A DNA stretch of 64,000 bases from Candidatus Gastranaerophilales bacterium (GCA_944322615.1 CALUPH010000007.1:1-64000), one strand, 5' to 3'; positions 9,517 to 19,719 are shown, numbered from the stretch's first letter. Notes: a model not told the origin generated them from the sequence alone. A program made the numbers and translations.

Positions 9517-9535
9517 GTTTATATAATAAATAGTA

Positions 9536-9566
9536 AAGAAGCAGATTTAACTGCTTCTTTTTTTTT
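9536..9566 (+). terminator. Rho-independent terminator
   Basis: AAGAAGCAG pairs with CTGCTTCTT over a 6-nt loop, then a run of T. It ends the transcript of the 190-aa gene. Confidence 0.92.
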
Positions 9567-9620
9567 ATAAAAAGATGATAAAATAATTATAATAAAAACT
9601 TTATGGGGAGATTTATACAA

Positions 9621-10202
9621 ATGAGATTTTTATACATACTAATACTAATGTTATGTATGCCTTTATTCGCTATGGCAGAAATTTTGCCACGAACGATATA
9701 TGCAGTATCACCAAAACAATTAACATCGGAAACAATAAGCCCAAATGAATATATAAGCTTATATGCAATAGGTGATGATGCATATGCGCATCAAGATATA
9801 GGAATTAAAAGTCACGAGGAAATAAAGGTTAAAATAATAGAATATATAGAACCCAAAAGAGGAAAAAGAGACGGATATTATAAGATAGAATACAACTATG
9901 GCGACATTGCCATTATGGGAAAAATGAAAGTTTCAACCCCTAAAGACTACAAAGATATATTGCAAAACACAGGAATAAGTATAGTTGGACATGCATTAAA
10001 ATTCCCTGGATTTTCACAAGCAATAGCAATTTCAAAAGGGCTGATTAACCCTGATGAAGATAAATCAAGACTAAAAACAGCAGGTGAAAATTTATACGAA
10101 AGTACACCATTAACATACGCTGAAAAGGGTAAAGATTTTCAAGTAGAAGAAGATGGTATTGTTGTTATAAAGCTAAAAGTAAAAGATGACTGTGAAAATT
10201 AA
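9621..10202 (+). CDS. Secreted or periplasmic protein of unknown function
   Basis: A 193-residue protein with a clear Sec signal peptide (MRFLYILILMLCMPLFAMA, cleavage likely before Glu20) and a mature domain rich in beta strands and charged residues (KIIEYIEPKRGKRDGYYKIE). No family is recognised. The ATG at 9621 is chosen over the ATG at 9603 because it starts directly at the signal peptide and follows GGGGAG. The next gene starts immediately after its stop (TAA then ATG), so the two are cotranscribed and may act together in the envelope. Confidence 0.7.
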   Translation: MRFLYILILMLCMPLFAMAEILPRTIYAVSPKQLTSETISPNEYISLYAIGDDAYAHQDIGIKSHEEIKVKIIEYIEPKRGKRDGYYKIEYNYGDIAIMGKMKVSTPKDYKDILQNTGISIVGHALKFPGFSQAIAISKGLINPDEDKSRLKTAGENLYESTPLTYAEKGKDFQVEEDGIVVIKLKVKDDCEN

Positions 10203-11759
10203 ATGAAAAAGATATTATTTATAATAACAATTTTTATATTTTGCATTGGCATTTGCTGCCAATATAACTATCCTGATAATGATTTATGGGCAAGGCTAAT
10301 AGCAGGTGGTTATATTGTTGAAAATTTAAGGGTATTAAAATATGATTTTTTATCATACACACCAACACACCCTTGGTACGACCATGAATGGGGAGCAAGT
10401 GTATTTTTCTATTTGGCATTAAAATACTTTGGCGACTCAGGTTTAATTATATTAAGAGGTTTACTTGCGGCTCTTACTGTCTTTATATGCTTTAAAACTG
10501 TAGAAATAAGAAAACCTCAATCTACACATGCATATAACATTTTATACTTTGCTGTAATGTTTTTAGTAGCTCTTAAATCAATTGGACCGACAACCAGATG
10601 CTTACTATTTACTTGTTTATTCTTTGCCTTGTTTATATATATATTGGAAAAATCAAGAGCAGGAAAGAAAAAATATCTTTTTTTATTGCCAATTATTATG
10701 CTATTTTGGGGAAATATACACGGTGGTTGTATGAGTGGACTAGGAATACTGGGCATTTATACTATTGGCGAATTTCTAAATAAGAAATCATATAAAGAAT
10801 ATATATATTCTGCCATTGCCTGTACTGCCGTACTATTCATAAACCCTTACGGATTTGAATATGTAAAATTTTTATTTTTTGCCGCAACAATGAATAGAGA
10901 ATACATAACAGAATGGACAAGCCCTTTCCATCCAAAATATATTTATGAATACCTAAGATATAAGATCTATCTTGTAATAATGCTTCTTACTCAAATAATT
11001 TATTTATTCAAAAATAAAATCAACTATGACAAACTTGATAAAACAAAAATATTATTAATAATTTTAATGACATATTTATCAATAACACATATAAGACATC
11101 AAACCTTCTTTATCTTTACGGTCGGAACACTTTTATATGATGAATTTTATTCTATATTTAACTCAATTATTGAATTTATAAAAACAAAACTAAAAATATC
11201 GAACACAGAATTTGTCCATAATTTATCACTAGTTAAAGAAATAACCGTATATTTTTTGCTTTTAATAATTTCAATTCCAAACATAATATCAAATAATAAA
11301 GAAATTAGAATTACTGAAACAGAATATCCCAGATATGCAATAGAATTTATAAAAATAAATAAAATAACAGGAAATTTATTTATAAATTTTGATTGGGGAA
11401 GTTATGCTTCTTATAAATTGTATCCCAACAATTTAATTGTAATGGATGGAAGATATGAAGAAGTATATGATCCAAATCTTTTAATTGAATTAAAAAACTT
11501 TCATATGGTTAAAAATGATTGGTACAAAATAATAAGAGACTATAAGACAGATGTTTTGATTATAGAAAAGAAATATCCTGTCTACGATAAAATTATTAAT
11601 CATTCTGATTGGAAATTAGTTTTCGAAAATAACTTATCAGGAGTTTTTGTACCAATTAATAATGTCAAAGAGAAATATATATACCCATCAATAGAAGATG
11701 AATACTATAATAAAACAAAATTCAATACTGATATTAAATACAAAAGAAGAGACATTTAA
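10203..11759 (+). CDS. Polytopic membrane protein, GT-C glycosyltransferase-like
   Basis: The protein (518 residues) has about 10 hydrophobic spans and a soluble C-terminal part from about residue 380. The N-terminal pattern of an acidic pair after span 1 (YPDNDLWARLIAGG), then YDFLSYT and PWYDHEW, followed by FFYLALKYFGDSGLIILRG, is typical of uncharacterised GT-C (PMT-like) membrane proteins that use lipid-linked sugars. The C-terminal domain has GSYASYKLYP and VMDGRYEEVYD, also common in that group. Donor and acceptor are unknown. It follows the secreted protein gene with no gap, and overlaps the convergent gene by 4 bp. Confidence 0.65.
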   Translation: MKKILFIITIFIFCIGICCQYNYPDNDLWARLIAGGYIVENLRVLKYDFLSYTPTHPWYDHEWGASVFFYLALKYFGDSGLIILRGLLAALTVFICFKTVEIRKPQSTHAYNILYFAVMFLVALKSIGPTTRCLLFTCLFFALFIYILEKSRAGKKKYLFLLPIIMLFWGNIHGGCMSGLGILGIYTIGEFLNKKSYKEYIYSAIACTAVLFINPYGFEYVKFLFFAATMNREYITEWTSPFHPKYIYEYLRYKIYLVIMLLTQIIYLFKNKINYDKLDKTKILLIILMTYLSITHIRHQTFFIFTVGTLLYDEFYSIFNSIIEFIKTKLKISNTEFVHNLSLVKEITVYFLLLIISIPNIISNNKEIRITETEYPRYAIEFIKINKITGNLFINFDWGSYASYKLYPNNLIVMDGRYEEVYDPNLLIELKNFHMVKNDWYKIIRDYKTDVLIIEKKYPVYDKIINHSDWKLVFENNLSGVFVPINNVKEKYIYPSIEDEYYNKTKFNTDIKYKRRDI

Positions 11760-13216
11760 GTCTCTTCTTGCCAAGATTTATCAATTTTTGCAATATATGA
11801 CGTCTTGTTATCCTGATGGAACCACATTGCTTCACCATTAATATCATCTCTTAATTCGTGACCTTCAACATATTTTGAATAATTATCTTTAACTAAGGTG
11901 ATAACATCATTGTCCGCATTATTGAAGAATGAATCAAGAACTGTATATCCTGTGTAACCCCAAGTTTGAGCAGTTGCAGAATATATTTCATTACAAAGGA
12001 TTCCAACAGCTTCCTCATTACCATTCTTTGCTTGTTCTATGCAAGCTGACATAACAGTATTTATAAATTCTTCTCTTTCTTCTTTTGTCAAATATTCAGA
12101 AAGACCACCTTCTATAGCCTTGGTTATGCTGCCGTATCCCATATCATTACTATAAACAGATAAAACTTTAACCAAGTCTGCTGAATCAAGGTCAAGATAT
12201 TCCCTTATTTTTTCAGGAGAAGATGATACAACACCATTTAGTAATTCTTTTGCATAATTTTGGGCAGCATCATCCGGAATTTTAGCTTCCGTAGAAACAG
12301 CCTCAGGTGTTGTTGCCTCAGGCGTTGTTGCATCCGATGTTGTTGCATCAGGAGTTGTTGCGTCCGGAGTTGTCGCATCAGGTGTTGTCGCATCAGGAGT
12401 TGTTGCGTCCGGAGTTGTCGCATCAGGAGTTGTCGCATCAGGAGTTGTCGCATCAGGTGTTGTCGCATCCGGAGTTGTTGCTTCTTCTGTAGTTGTTAAT
12501 TCTCCACCTTCTTCTAAAGTTTTAACAGCATCTTCCAATTGTGCAATTTCTTCATCTGTCAGAAGACCTATTGATTTAATCTTTTCTAAAGTTGTTTTAC
12601 CATCAACAATGCTTTGAGCCATTCTATTTATATCTTCCTCAGAACGACCTTCTCCATCAGCAGAATCTGCAGAATCAGCAGAATCACTTTGTGCAAGCTC
12701 AACTTGTTCTTCTATTGCTTTATACTCAGCACTATCTTCGCCATAATAAGCAGCATAAGCAGCAAGTTCACCTTCTACATCACCACTGTCTACTATATCT
12801 TGAGCAAGATCACTTAATTCAGAACCTGCCATTTCACTTTCTATTTTTGAAACATCAGTATTTAAAAGTTCATTCCAAATACCAAAGCCATCAATTTTTC
12901 CTTGATTATCGCCTCTTTGTCTTGTAAAACTTTCGAGCTCATCTGAAGTTAGAACATCATCATCACTATTGGAATTTAAAACATCAAATAATAAGCCTAC
13001 GTCTTCTTTAAATTGGTCATCATCTTTTCCGCAAGCTTTACTCATATACTCAATTAGTTCATCTTTAGTTGCGTCTTCTCCATATACAAATATAGAATCA
13101 CAAAACTGCAAATCTTCACTCGCTAAATTATAGAATGTATCCTTTATTTGAGATGCATTTACTTCTGTGTTGTTTGTGTTTTTCAAATAATTCGCAATTA
13201 ATGAATTTATATCCAT
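11756..13216 (-). CDS. Large acidic protein with EF-hand-like N-terminus and ATTPD repeats
   Basis: A 486-residue, very acidic protein without signal peptide. The N-terminal 110 residues resemble the shared domain of the proteins at 13317-18521 and 23016-24884: two helical units ending in an EF-hand-like loop (NSNSDDDVLTSDEL). Asp/Ser-rich helices follow (residues 130-235), then twelve 5-residue ATTPD-type repeats (about 245-305), then a 170-residue C-terminal domain with no recognised family (NYAKELLNGVVSSSPEKIRE onward, including AQTWGYTGYTVLDSFF). The start is supported by AGGAGTCTTGT. The repeat looks like a flexible spacer. Calcium binding is inference. Confidence 0.7.
   Translation of the reverse strand: MDINSLIANYLKNTNNTEVNASQIKDTFYNLASEDLQFCDSIFVYGEDATKDELIEYMSKACGKDDDQFKEDVGLLFDVLNSNSDDDVLTSDELESFTRQRGDNQGKIDGFGIWNELLNTDVSKIESEMAGSELSDLAQDIVDSGDVEGELAAYAAYYGEDSAEYKAIEEQVELAQSDSADSADSADGEGRSEEDINRMAQSIVDGKTTLEKIKSIGLLTDEEIAQLEDAVKTLEEGGELTTTEEATTPDATTPDATTPDATTPDATTPDATTPDATTPDATTPDATTPDATTSDATTPEATTPEAVSTEAKIPDDAAQNYAKELLNGVVSSSPEKIREYLDLDSADLVKVLSVYSNDMGYGSITKAIEGGLSEYLTKEEREEFINTVMSACIEQAKNGNEEAVGILCNEIYSATAQTWGYTGYTVLDSFFNNADNDVITLVKDNYSKYVEGHELRDDINGEAMWFHQDNKTSYIAKIDKSWQEET
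12300..12479 (+). repeat. Minisatellite: twelve 15-bp units encoding ATTPD-type pentapeptides
   Basis: Twelve head-to-tail 15-bp units of pattern GCNTCNGGNGTTGTY on the plus strand; on the coding minus strand they read as ATTPD nine times, ATTSD once and ATTPE twice. Unit variants alternate (GCATCAGG and GCGTCCGG), suggesting expansion of larger blocks. A degenerate thirteenth unit follows at 12480-12494. The array lies in frame inside the gene at 11756-13216, so copy changes would alter spacer length without breaking the frame. Confidence 0.95.
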
Positions 13217-13235
13217 ACAAGACTCCTAAACTTAT

Positions 13236-13295
13236 ACATACTTCTTATATCGACTTTTTTTTCTTTTTCTTTAAGTTTTAATATAAGAAGTATGT
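13236..13295. repeat. 15-bp perfect inverted repeat between two large genes
   Basis: ACATACTTCTTATAT (13236-13250) and its exact complement (13281-13295) are separated by 30 bp of T-rich sequence. It lies between the stop at 13317 and the start at 13216 of two same-strand genes, 20 bp before the downstream start. It could fold as an mRNA hairpin or serve as a protein-binding site. It lacks the T tract of an ordinary terminator on the minus strand. Confidence 0.7.
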
Positions 13296-13316
13296 ATTCT
13301 GTTACAATACTTAATA

Positions 13317-16300
13317 TTAATAATTAACAGAACTGAATATTTGCATAAATACCGGTAATAGGTTTTCTTCATTTTTTGAAGACATATTTCTAAATCCACC
13401 GGACAAAGCAGTAATAGACTCAGCATCAGCTCCTGCATAACTCAATAAATAAGCTGCTTCATTTGCATTCAATCTATTATCTTGATAGCCCTTTAGAATA
13501 TTATAAATTGTATCTTTTTTATTTGTAGATATATAAGAACTTTGTGACAATATTTCTAATTTTTCTTTTTCTGATTGTGTTGATGCATATGCATTTATAT
13601 TATCAGGTAAATCAGATATAAATTTATTGAACATATTTCCTACAACTTGGTCTTCATTATCACCGCTTAAAGTTTGCTGTATGATATATGAAATATCAAG
13701 CGAATCATTAAGTTTAACTTTTTGTTCTGCATTTGCATTAAAGTATAAATCAATTAACGAATTAGAAAAATCAATTGCCATTTGCGAATTTTGTTGAATA
13801 TGATTATACATATAGTCTGATAGACCTGTTTCAGAATCATATACAACATTGAATAAATCTATCAATTCAATTGCTTCCGAAGCTGACGCATTATCAACTA
13901 TATCAGCAATTAAATCATAAGAATATATCGGATTACCACTTTCATCAAAAGAAGAACCATCATTAATTCCACCTAGGAAACTATTCATAGCATCAGGATT
14001 TGTTTCTTGCATTTTATTAAGAATCATAATTTTATCTTCTACAGGAACATTTTCATCCATCATGGCATTTCTGATTAATAAAGGTGTTTCACTTATTGCA
14101 TCTTGATAGTCAGAAGATAAAATACTATCATCTTTCAAGTATTCAATTTGTCTGGCATTTGCTTCCAACAACTTAATATGAGATAAAGTATCTTCATTAG
14201 AAAATTCTTTTGCCCATTCTGAAACATCTTCTGAAGGTTCCATATATTCTGAATTGATAATTGTACCATCAGTTTCATTTGGAACTACACCCTTAAATAA
14301 ATCCATTACCATAGGCATATATACAGCCGCTGAATCATCTGAAAGCATTTTGCCATCACTTACAAAATAATCAACAATATTGTTTACACTACCACCGGCA
14401 GCGTAAAGTAATGCTGCTTTTGCATCTTCAGTATCTGTAAAGATACCATCACCAATTGTTTCTAATACTGTAATAAATGATTCTTCTCCGGGAGTTCCAA
14501 ATTCAGAATTAAAATAATCTTCATATGTTTGTTCCCAAGCAGATTCAAAATTATCTTCATAATCACTCATAAATGATTCGACATCGCCAAACATATTTGA
14601 GAATAAATTAGTAATTTTTTCTGACTGAGCATCAGTATCACCTTCAAATGCTTCTTTTATTAATTCTATTGGAGTGAAAGTTGCATTCAAATTTGCGATT
14701 TCTTCTGCAGTTGCTCCGTTATATAGGTTAAGAACAGAGTCAACATAAGTTTGTTGATAATCTGATTCTAAAATTAAATCAACAGAATCTTTCCCGGTAA
14801 GCTCTTTATATCTTGTATCTAATGAAATAATATCATCGACACTTGCAGAACCATTTGACATAGCTTCAAATATATCAACATAAATTGAATCTAATTTATT
14901 ATCTTTATCCATGGAATTTATAATATCAGGTTGTTCTTCTTTTAAAGTTTCAAGTAAAGCCATAGGATCAGATATATCATTTATGTCTGAAATAGCATCT
15001 TCAATTACAGATATAAAATATTCATCATCAGGTTTTTCACCAGGTCTTAAATAATCTGCAGAATTTACTATCCTATCAATATAAGAATTTAAGTTTTCTG
15101 TCTTTTCGCCTTGTTCAGCACTTATTTGAGCTTCAGAACCGGCCTCATTGAGTTTTTGTCTTATATCATATATCTTAGATGGTTCATAATCTTTTTGCCC
15201 GCTTTCCATAAAAGTTTTGAATGCACCATCACCGTTGACACTGTCATAAACAGATGCAACATTTGCTATATCTTCATCACTCAATAATTCCAGATTATTT
15301 ATACCACCTGCATAATCTAAACTTTTAATAAAATCATTGATAGATTGTTCCGCACCATTTACATCAACTTTGGTATAACCGGTTACACTTGAATCAACTT
15401 CTATTGTATCTACAGCATTCATTATTCTATCAAATGTTGACTCAGGATATAATTGTTCAGCTCTTTCCATAAAAGAACCTTTACCGTAAACAGAATCATA
15501 ACCTTGTTGTACCTTTAAAAGATCAGCAGGTGTCATTTTATTAACATCTAATTCTTCCCAAGCTTTTTCAGCAACACCTGATAATTCTTTTCTGTCTTCA
15601 TCTACAGAACTACCTAATCTGTTAACTAAGTCTTTTGTATCATTATCTAATGCTTTTTCACATTCACTAATAATATTTTTATATTTTGTTAATTCATTAG
15701 CATTTAAACCAAATTCTTGTAAATTTTCAGAAAGAGAAATACCTTCATTATTATTTTCATATTGTTTTAATACAACTTGCATATCTAATTGATTATTTTG
15801 AGCAGCATTTAATAATGTTTTTATTGAATCAGTATCGCCATCAGTTAAAGCAGACTCAATTTCCTTTGTAACCATATCTAAAGCAGATTGCTCATTTCCT
15901 GCCTTTGACAAAATGGCATTTGTAACAGCATTAAGTTCATCTTCTGCTTGACCGTTACCACAATAGTATTGAGCGGCTTCTAAGAATGTTCTGCCATCAG
16001 CTTCAACATTATTTTCAAAAGCTTGAGCCAATTTTAAGACAGTTTCCGGTGCATATTGAGAAAAATCTGCATTTGCCCATACTTCTTCCGGAGTCGATAA
16101 CACATTATTATCTTCATCTAAAACATCACCGGTTAAAGACTGCAACAGATTTGAAAATTCATCACTTGTTTCATCAAGAACTTTTCTTCCTTCAGAATCT
16201 CTTGTAAATCCTTGATTTGCAGTCAATTTTTCTATTAATTCTGTCTGAGCAGCTGCATCTCCAGCCCAATCTCTGTAATTAGTTGCTCCTTCAGATTTTT

Positions 16301-18521
16301 GATACCATTCAGATTCACTTGTAATATTTTCTAAAGCAGCATCTTTATCAACCAATAACAATTTAGAACCATCTTCTGTATAATTTGAACTAATTGTTCC
16401 TTTTGCGCCATAGATATAAATATCACCTTCTGCAGATGAACTTGCTGATGACTTTTGTTCTGCAGAATTTGCTACTTTAATAGCTGCTTTTAGACTTGCT
16501 AATGTTGTTTCATAATCAGCAGATTCAGAATCTAAAGAATATAGTTCAGTAATAATTTCATCAAGTGATTCACCATTACTATCTTGTTCATTTTCACCAT
16601 TTAAATTCCAAGTATTATCAACATCTATATTTATATAATAATTACCATTCTCATCTACATGAATATATTTAGCATATTCACTTCCTTTAAATTGTTCAGG
16701 AATATCTTTTAAAACACCATTTTCATCTCTAAAGGTATCACCATAATCACCAATTAAATTATTGTATCCTTCCATTGTTTTAATTTCTTCAGCTGTTTGG
16801 TAATTTGAATAACCTTTAACCTCTTGGGAAGCAGCTTCTTTTACTACATTACCATTTTCATCCTTTTGTTCAGCGAAATCAACAGTTACGCCAAACTCTT
16901 GATCACCTTCATAGTCAGGGTCAATTTTATTTGCATCTATCTTTATATCAGATACACCATACATTTCTTTGACTTCATCAAAAGATAATGATACTGCTTT
17001 ACCATCTATTACAGTAGCAAATTTAACACCAGCATCTTGAAGCGCTTGACCATTTATAATTCCATCTTCATCGGCTAATTTAGTAAGATCTGAAATTCCT
17101 TCTGAAGCTGAGCCTAGAAAATCTGATACACTATCAAAATTTCCGTCATCTTTTACAAGTTTTAAATCTACAGCATTACCTTCTTCATCTTCAAATGCAA
17201 AACCAATAGGATCAGCTATACATTCTTCTTCTTCAGGTTGTAATAATGATTCTGCAGTTTCTGTTCCATCTTCAGCAACACTACCAGTTTTATCTCCATT
17301 ATTCTGTTCTGCTTGTTCAGCTTCTTCCCTTGCTTTTGCTTGTTCTATAGCAGTATCATATGCTGCTATATTTTGGTTTATCTGTGCAATATCTGCATCC
17401 ACTTGAGCATTTTGTTCTGTTTCTACAACAGTTAAATTTGATTGCGCTTCAATGTATGTATTTAATGCTTCTGATGCAGCCATTGCATATTGATTTTCTT
17501 GCATTTCTTCTGATTGCATAATATTTGTTAATGCTTCATTTGCGGCTGTTGCTGCTTCTTCAGCTGTTGCCAATTCTCCTTCTGCTGTTGTTAAGTTTGC
17601 TTCGGCTTCTTCCAATGCGGCTTCTAATTCTGCTTTCTTTTCTAAATATTGAGCATACGCCGGATTTTCCTTCTCAACAGTTTCTCCGGTTTCAGGATTA
17701 GTTTCAGTTATTGTTTGAGGTGGTTCAACCAAACCGGCTAAAGCACCCTGACATTGTGATACTTCTGATTTTGCTGTATCCACTGCAGATTTCTTTTCAT
17801 TTACTGTATTATCACAATTTTCTTTATTTTGTTTTGCTTCTTCTACTTTTTCATATAAATCTGCAGCATTTTCTTCAAATGATTTCATAGCATCATCATA
17901 TGCTGTCTTGGCATCTGTTACCGCTTGTTCAGCAGCTATTACTTCTTCATTATTGTCCTTTTGAGCTTGCATTTCTTGAAGCTGAGCCTGAGCTTCTCCT
18001 TTTGCTGCTTCTAATTCTGAAACAGATTCATTTCCACTTATACTTGCTGATGGAACACTTGAAACCGGACCTTCTTGCCCTAACATGCCTGCATTCTGTC
18101 CTATCGGAGAATTACCTGCTCCAGCCCCGGCACCTCCTGAAGAACCGGCACCTCCTGAAGAACCCGCTCCACCTGATGCACCTGCACCAGTTGATGAATT
18201 AGCACCATCTGTACTTGTTTGAGACTCCAAACCTGCAATATCATCTGATGATATAGTTTCATCATCACCATCAATACCAGAAATTGCTTCCCAAGCTTCT
18301 AAGTATTCATCTTCTATAGAAGACATTTGTTCGTCACCATAAGCATTTGCAACTGCCAGTGCAAACGCAGACGTTTCAACAGTTCCATCCTCATTTTTTT
18401 CTAAATCTTTAAAGATAGAAGCAACTTCACTACTGGATACTTTTTTATCAATTCCTAAATCTTTAAGGTACTTATTAATAAATTCCAGACCCTGATTAAT
18501 ACTAACATTATTCCCAGCCAT
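13317..18521 (-). CDS. Giant (1734-aa) acidic coiled-coil protein with EF-hand-like N-terminus
   Basis: From the ATG at 18521 (preceded by AGGAG with a 6-nt spacer) the protein opens with a domain of about 100 residues shared with the C39-like peptidase protein at 23016-24884 (NQGLEFINKYLKDLGI, EVASIFKDLEKNEDGT, YLEAWEAISGIDG). A Gly/Ser/Ala linker follows (about 105-140), then an Ala/Glu/Gln-rich coiled coil (about 160-400) with EMQSEEMQ-like segments also shared with that paralogue. The remaining 1300 residues are acidic and mostly helical, with no recognised domain and no signal peptide or membrane span. It carries no peptidase domain, unlike the paralogue. A secreted or surface role is inference. 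The longest open frame starts at 18557. Confidence 0.75.
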   Translation of the reverse strand: MAGNNVSINQGLEFINKYLKDLGIDKKVSSSEVASIFKDLEKNEDGTVETSAFALAVANAYGDEQMSSIEDEYLEAWEAISGIDGDDETISSDDIAGLESQTSTDGANSSTGAGASGGAGSSGGAGSSGGAGAGAGNSPIGQNAGMLGQEGPVSSVPSASISGNESVSELEAAKGEAQAQLQEMQAQKDNNEEVIAAEQAVTDAKTAYDDAMKSFEENAADLYEKVEEAKQNKENCDNTVNEKKSAVDTAKSEVSQCQGALAGLVEPPQTITETNPETGETVEKENPAYAQYLEKKAELEAALEEAEANLTTAEGELATAEEAATAANEALTNIMQSEEMQENQYAMAASEALNTYIEAQSNLTVVETEQNAQVDADIAQINQNIAAYDTAIEQAKAREEAEQAEQNNGDKTGSVAEDGTETAESLLQPEEEECIADPIGFAFEDEEGNAVDLKLVKDDGNFDSVSDFLGSASEGISDLTKLADEDGIINGQALQDAGVKFATVIDGKAVSLSFDEVKEMYGVSDIKIDANKIDPDYEGDQEFGVTVDFAEQKDENGNVVKEAASQEVKGYSNYQTAEEIKTMEGYNNLIGDYGDTFRDENGVLKDIPEQFKGSEYAKYIHVDENGNYYINIDVDNTWNLNGENEQDSNGESLDEIITELYSLDSESADYETTLASLKAAIKVANSAEQKSSASSSAEGDIYIYGAKGTISSNYTEDGSKLLLVDKDAALENITSESEWYQKSEGATNYRDWAGDAAAQTELIEKLTANQGFTRDSEGRKVLDETSDEFSNLLQSLTGDVLDEDNNVLSTPEEVWANADFSQYAPETVLKLAQAFENNVEADGRTFLEAAQYYCGNGQAEDELNAVTNAILSKAGNEQSALDMVTKEIESALTDGDTDSIKTLLNAAQNNQLDMQVVLKQYENNNEGISLSENLQEFGLNANELTKYKNIISECEKALDNDTKDLVNRLGSSVDEDRKELSGVAEKAWEELDVNKMTPADLLKVQQGYDSVYGKGSFMERAEQLYPESTFDRIMNAVDTIEVDSSVTGYTKVDVNGAEQSINDFIKSLDYAGGINNLELLSDEDIANVASVYDSVNGDGAFKTFMESGQKDYEPSKIYDIRQKLNEAGSEAQISAEQGEKTENLNSYIDRIVNSADYLRPGEKPDDEYFISVIEDAISDINDISDPMALLETLKEEQPDIINSMDKDNKLDSIYVDIFEAMSNGSASVDDIISLDTRYKELTGKDSVDLILESDYQQTYVDSVLNLYNGATAEEIANLNATFTPIELIKEAFEGDTDAQSEKITNLFSNMFGDVESFMSDYEDNFESAWEQTYEDYFNSEFGTPGEESFITVLETIGDGIFTDTEDAKAALLYAAGGSVNNIVDYFVSDGKMLSDDSAAVYMPMVMDLFKGVVPNETDGTIINSEYMEPSEDVSEWAKEFSNEDTLSHIKLLEANARQIEYLKDDSILSSDYQDAISETPLLIRNAMMDENVPVEDKIMILNKMQETNPDAMNSFLGGINDGSSFDESGNPIYSYDLIADIVDNASASEAIELIDLFNVVYDSETGLSDYMYNHIQQNSQMAIDFSNSLIDLYFNANAEQKVKLNDSLDISYIIQQTLSGDNEDQVVGNMFNKFISDLPDNINAYASTQSEKEKLEILSQSSYISTNKKDTIYNILKGYQDNRLNANEAAYLLSYAGADAESITALSGGFRNMSSKNEENLLPVFMQIFSSVNY

Positions 18522-18626
18522 AATTTGCTCCTTTGTCCATATACATATCGTATACATCGAAAGAATTAAAAGAAACTTTAGAAAATTAAATTAACAGATA
18601 AGATTTTTTAACAAAAGTTTACACTA

Positions 18627-19703
18627 CTAAGATATTTCTTTTCGATTAGATACCATTTCCCAAGAATTTTTTGGACAAACAGCAGAACAAATACCACAGC
18701 CAATACATTTATCTTTATTTGATTTATATTCTTTTTCTTCTTCTGTTATAGCTGATTGAGGACAATTATTTAAACAGATTTTGCAATCTATACAATTAAT
18801 TTTACTCCATTTTGGAAATCTTACTCTACCATCAGCAACAGAAGGAAGATCATAAACAACAAAATCATCTTGGATAAAATCTCCAAAAATCCCATCTTTA
18901 ATCCAATATTTCTTTCTAAAATCAGAAACTGATATCTTTTTTTCTTTTTGAGCTGAACTAATAGGCACAATTTTTTTCCAGTCAGACCATTTTGTTAGTT
19001 CAGAGTATAGTGCATCTTTTTTAATATCTTTTAAAAATTCAACCATGCCTGAAGATAAAAACTGAACATCTTCATCATTTAAAGGATTCAAGCAAACACA
19101 ATCTGAAATTTCAGATACAGGACCTCGAACATATATAGTTCCACCAACCATCCCAACACAAGAACGGCTTCCTAATACAGAATTTACCCCATCACATTCA
19201 TAACCGCAAATTACGGCAATACCGCCTCCCATAAATTCGAAACCAAAAGATCCGGCATTTTTCAATACCCAAAATTCCGGAAGTTCAAATTTGGGGTCAT
19301 GTTTCATCAATGCACCACTTCTGGTTCCAACTCGACCGGAAACAAATATCTTACCGCCAGCTGCACAATGTGCTGCAGTATCACCACAATCACCATTCAC
19401 TATTATTTTAGCACCGGAATTAAGCCAGCCTACATCAGCGGGGGCAGAACCATCAACTACAATTTTTGTTCCGGGAAGTGCCATTGCACCAACTCTTTGT
19501 CCCGGATTTTTCACATTAAAAACTAATTCTTCATCTCTATTTTTAGCCCAAGATGAACCACCTATATTATGTTGACCGCAAGCATCAATTTCAAAATTAG
19601 TATAACCTTCATCAATTTTTGCTGTAATTAACTGAAGAAGATCCTGAGTAGACATTCTCTTATTATCTTTTAATGTTTCAATTTTACAGATTTCTTTTTT
19701 CAT
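18627..19703 (-). CDS. Glutamate synthase GXGXG domain protein with two 4Fe-4S clusters
   Basis: Third gene of a split, archaeal-type glutamate synthase. Residues 20-240 form the GXGXG beta-helix that ends the large subunit in fused enzymes (VVDGSAPADVGW, AGGKIFVSGRVGTRSGALMK, MVGGTIYVRG). The C-terminus adds a two-cluster ferredoxin domain with CIDCKICLNNCP and CIGCGICSAVCP, which could deliver electrons. It follows the FMN-domain gene by 16 bp in the same direction, with GGAAGAAGAAA before the ATG. Together the three genes should make glutamate from glutamine and 2-oxoglutarate. No small (GltD) subunit lies in the window. Confidence 0.88.
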   Translation of the reverse strand: MKKEICKIETLKDNKRMSTQDLLQLITAKIDEGYTNFEIDACGQHNIGGSSWAKNRDEELVFNVKNPGQRVGAMALPGTKIVVDGSAPADVGWLNSGAKIIVNGDCGDTAAHCAAGGKIFVSGRVGTRSGALMKHDPKFELPEFWVLKNAGSFGFEFMGGGIAVICGYECDGVNSVLGSRSCVGMVGGTIYVRGPVSEISDCVCLNPLNDEDVQFLSSGMVEFLKDIKKDALYSELTKWSDWKKIVPISSAQKEKKISVSDFRKKYWIKDGIFGDFIQDDFVVYDLPSVADGRVRFPKWSKINCIDCKICLNNCPQSAITEEEKEYKSNKDKCIGCGICSAVCPKNSWEMVSNRKEIS

Positions 19704-19719
19704 TTTCTTCTTCCATTAA

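Noticed and set aside
12300-12479. Possible CRISPR-like array
   Set aside because: Units are contiguous 15-mers without spacers, lie in frame in a gene, and no cas genes are present.
12238-12499. Open frames on both strands over the ATTPD repeat
   Set aside because: Tandem 15-bp repeats lack stops in several frames by construction. Only the 486-aa frame has a ribosome site and extends past the repeat.
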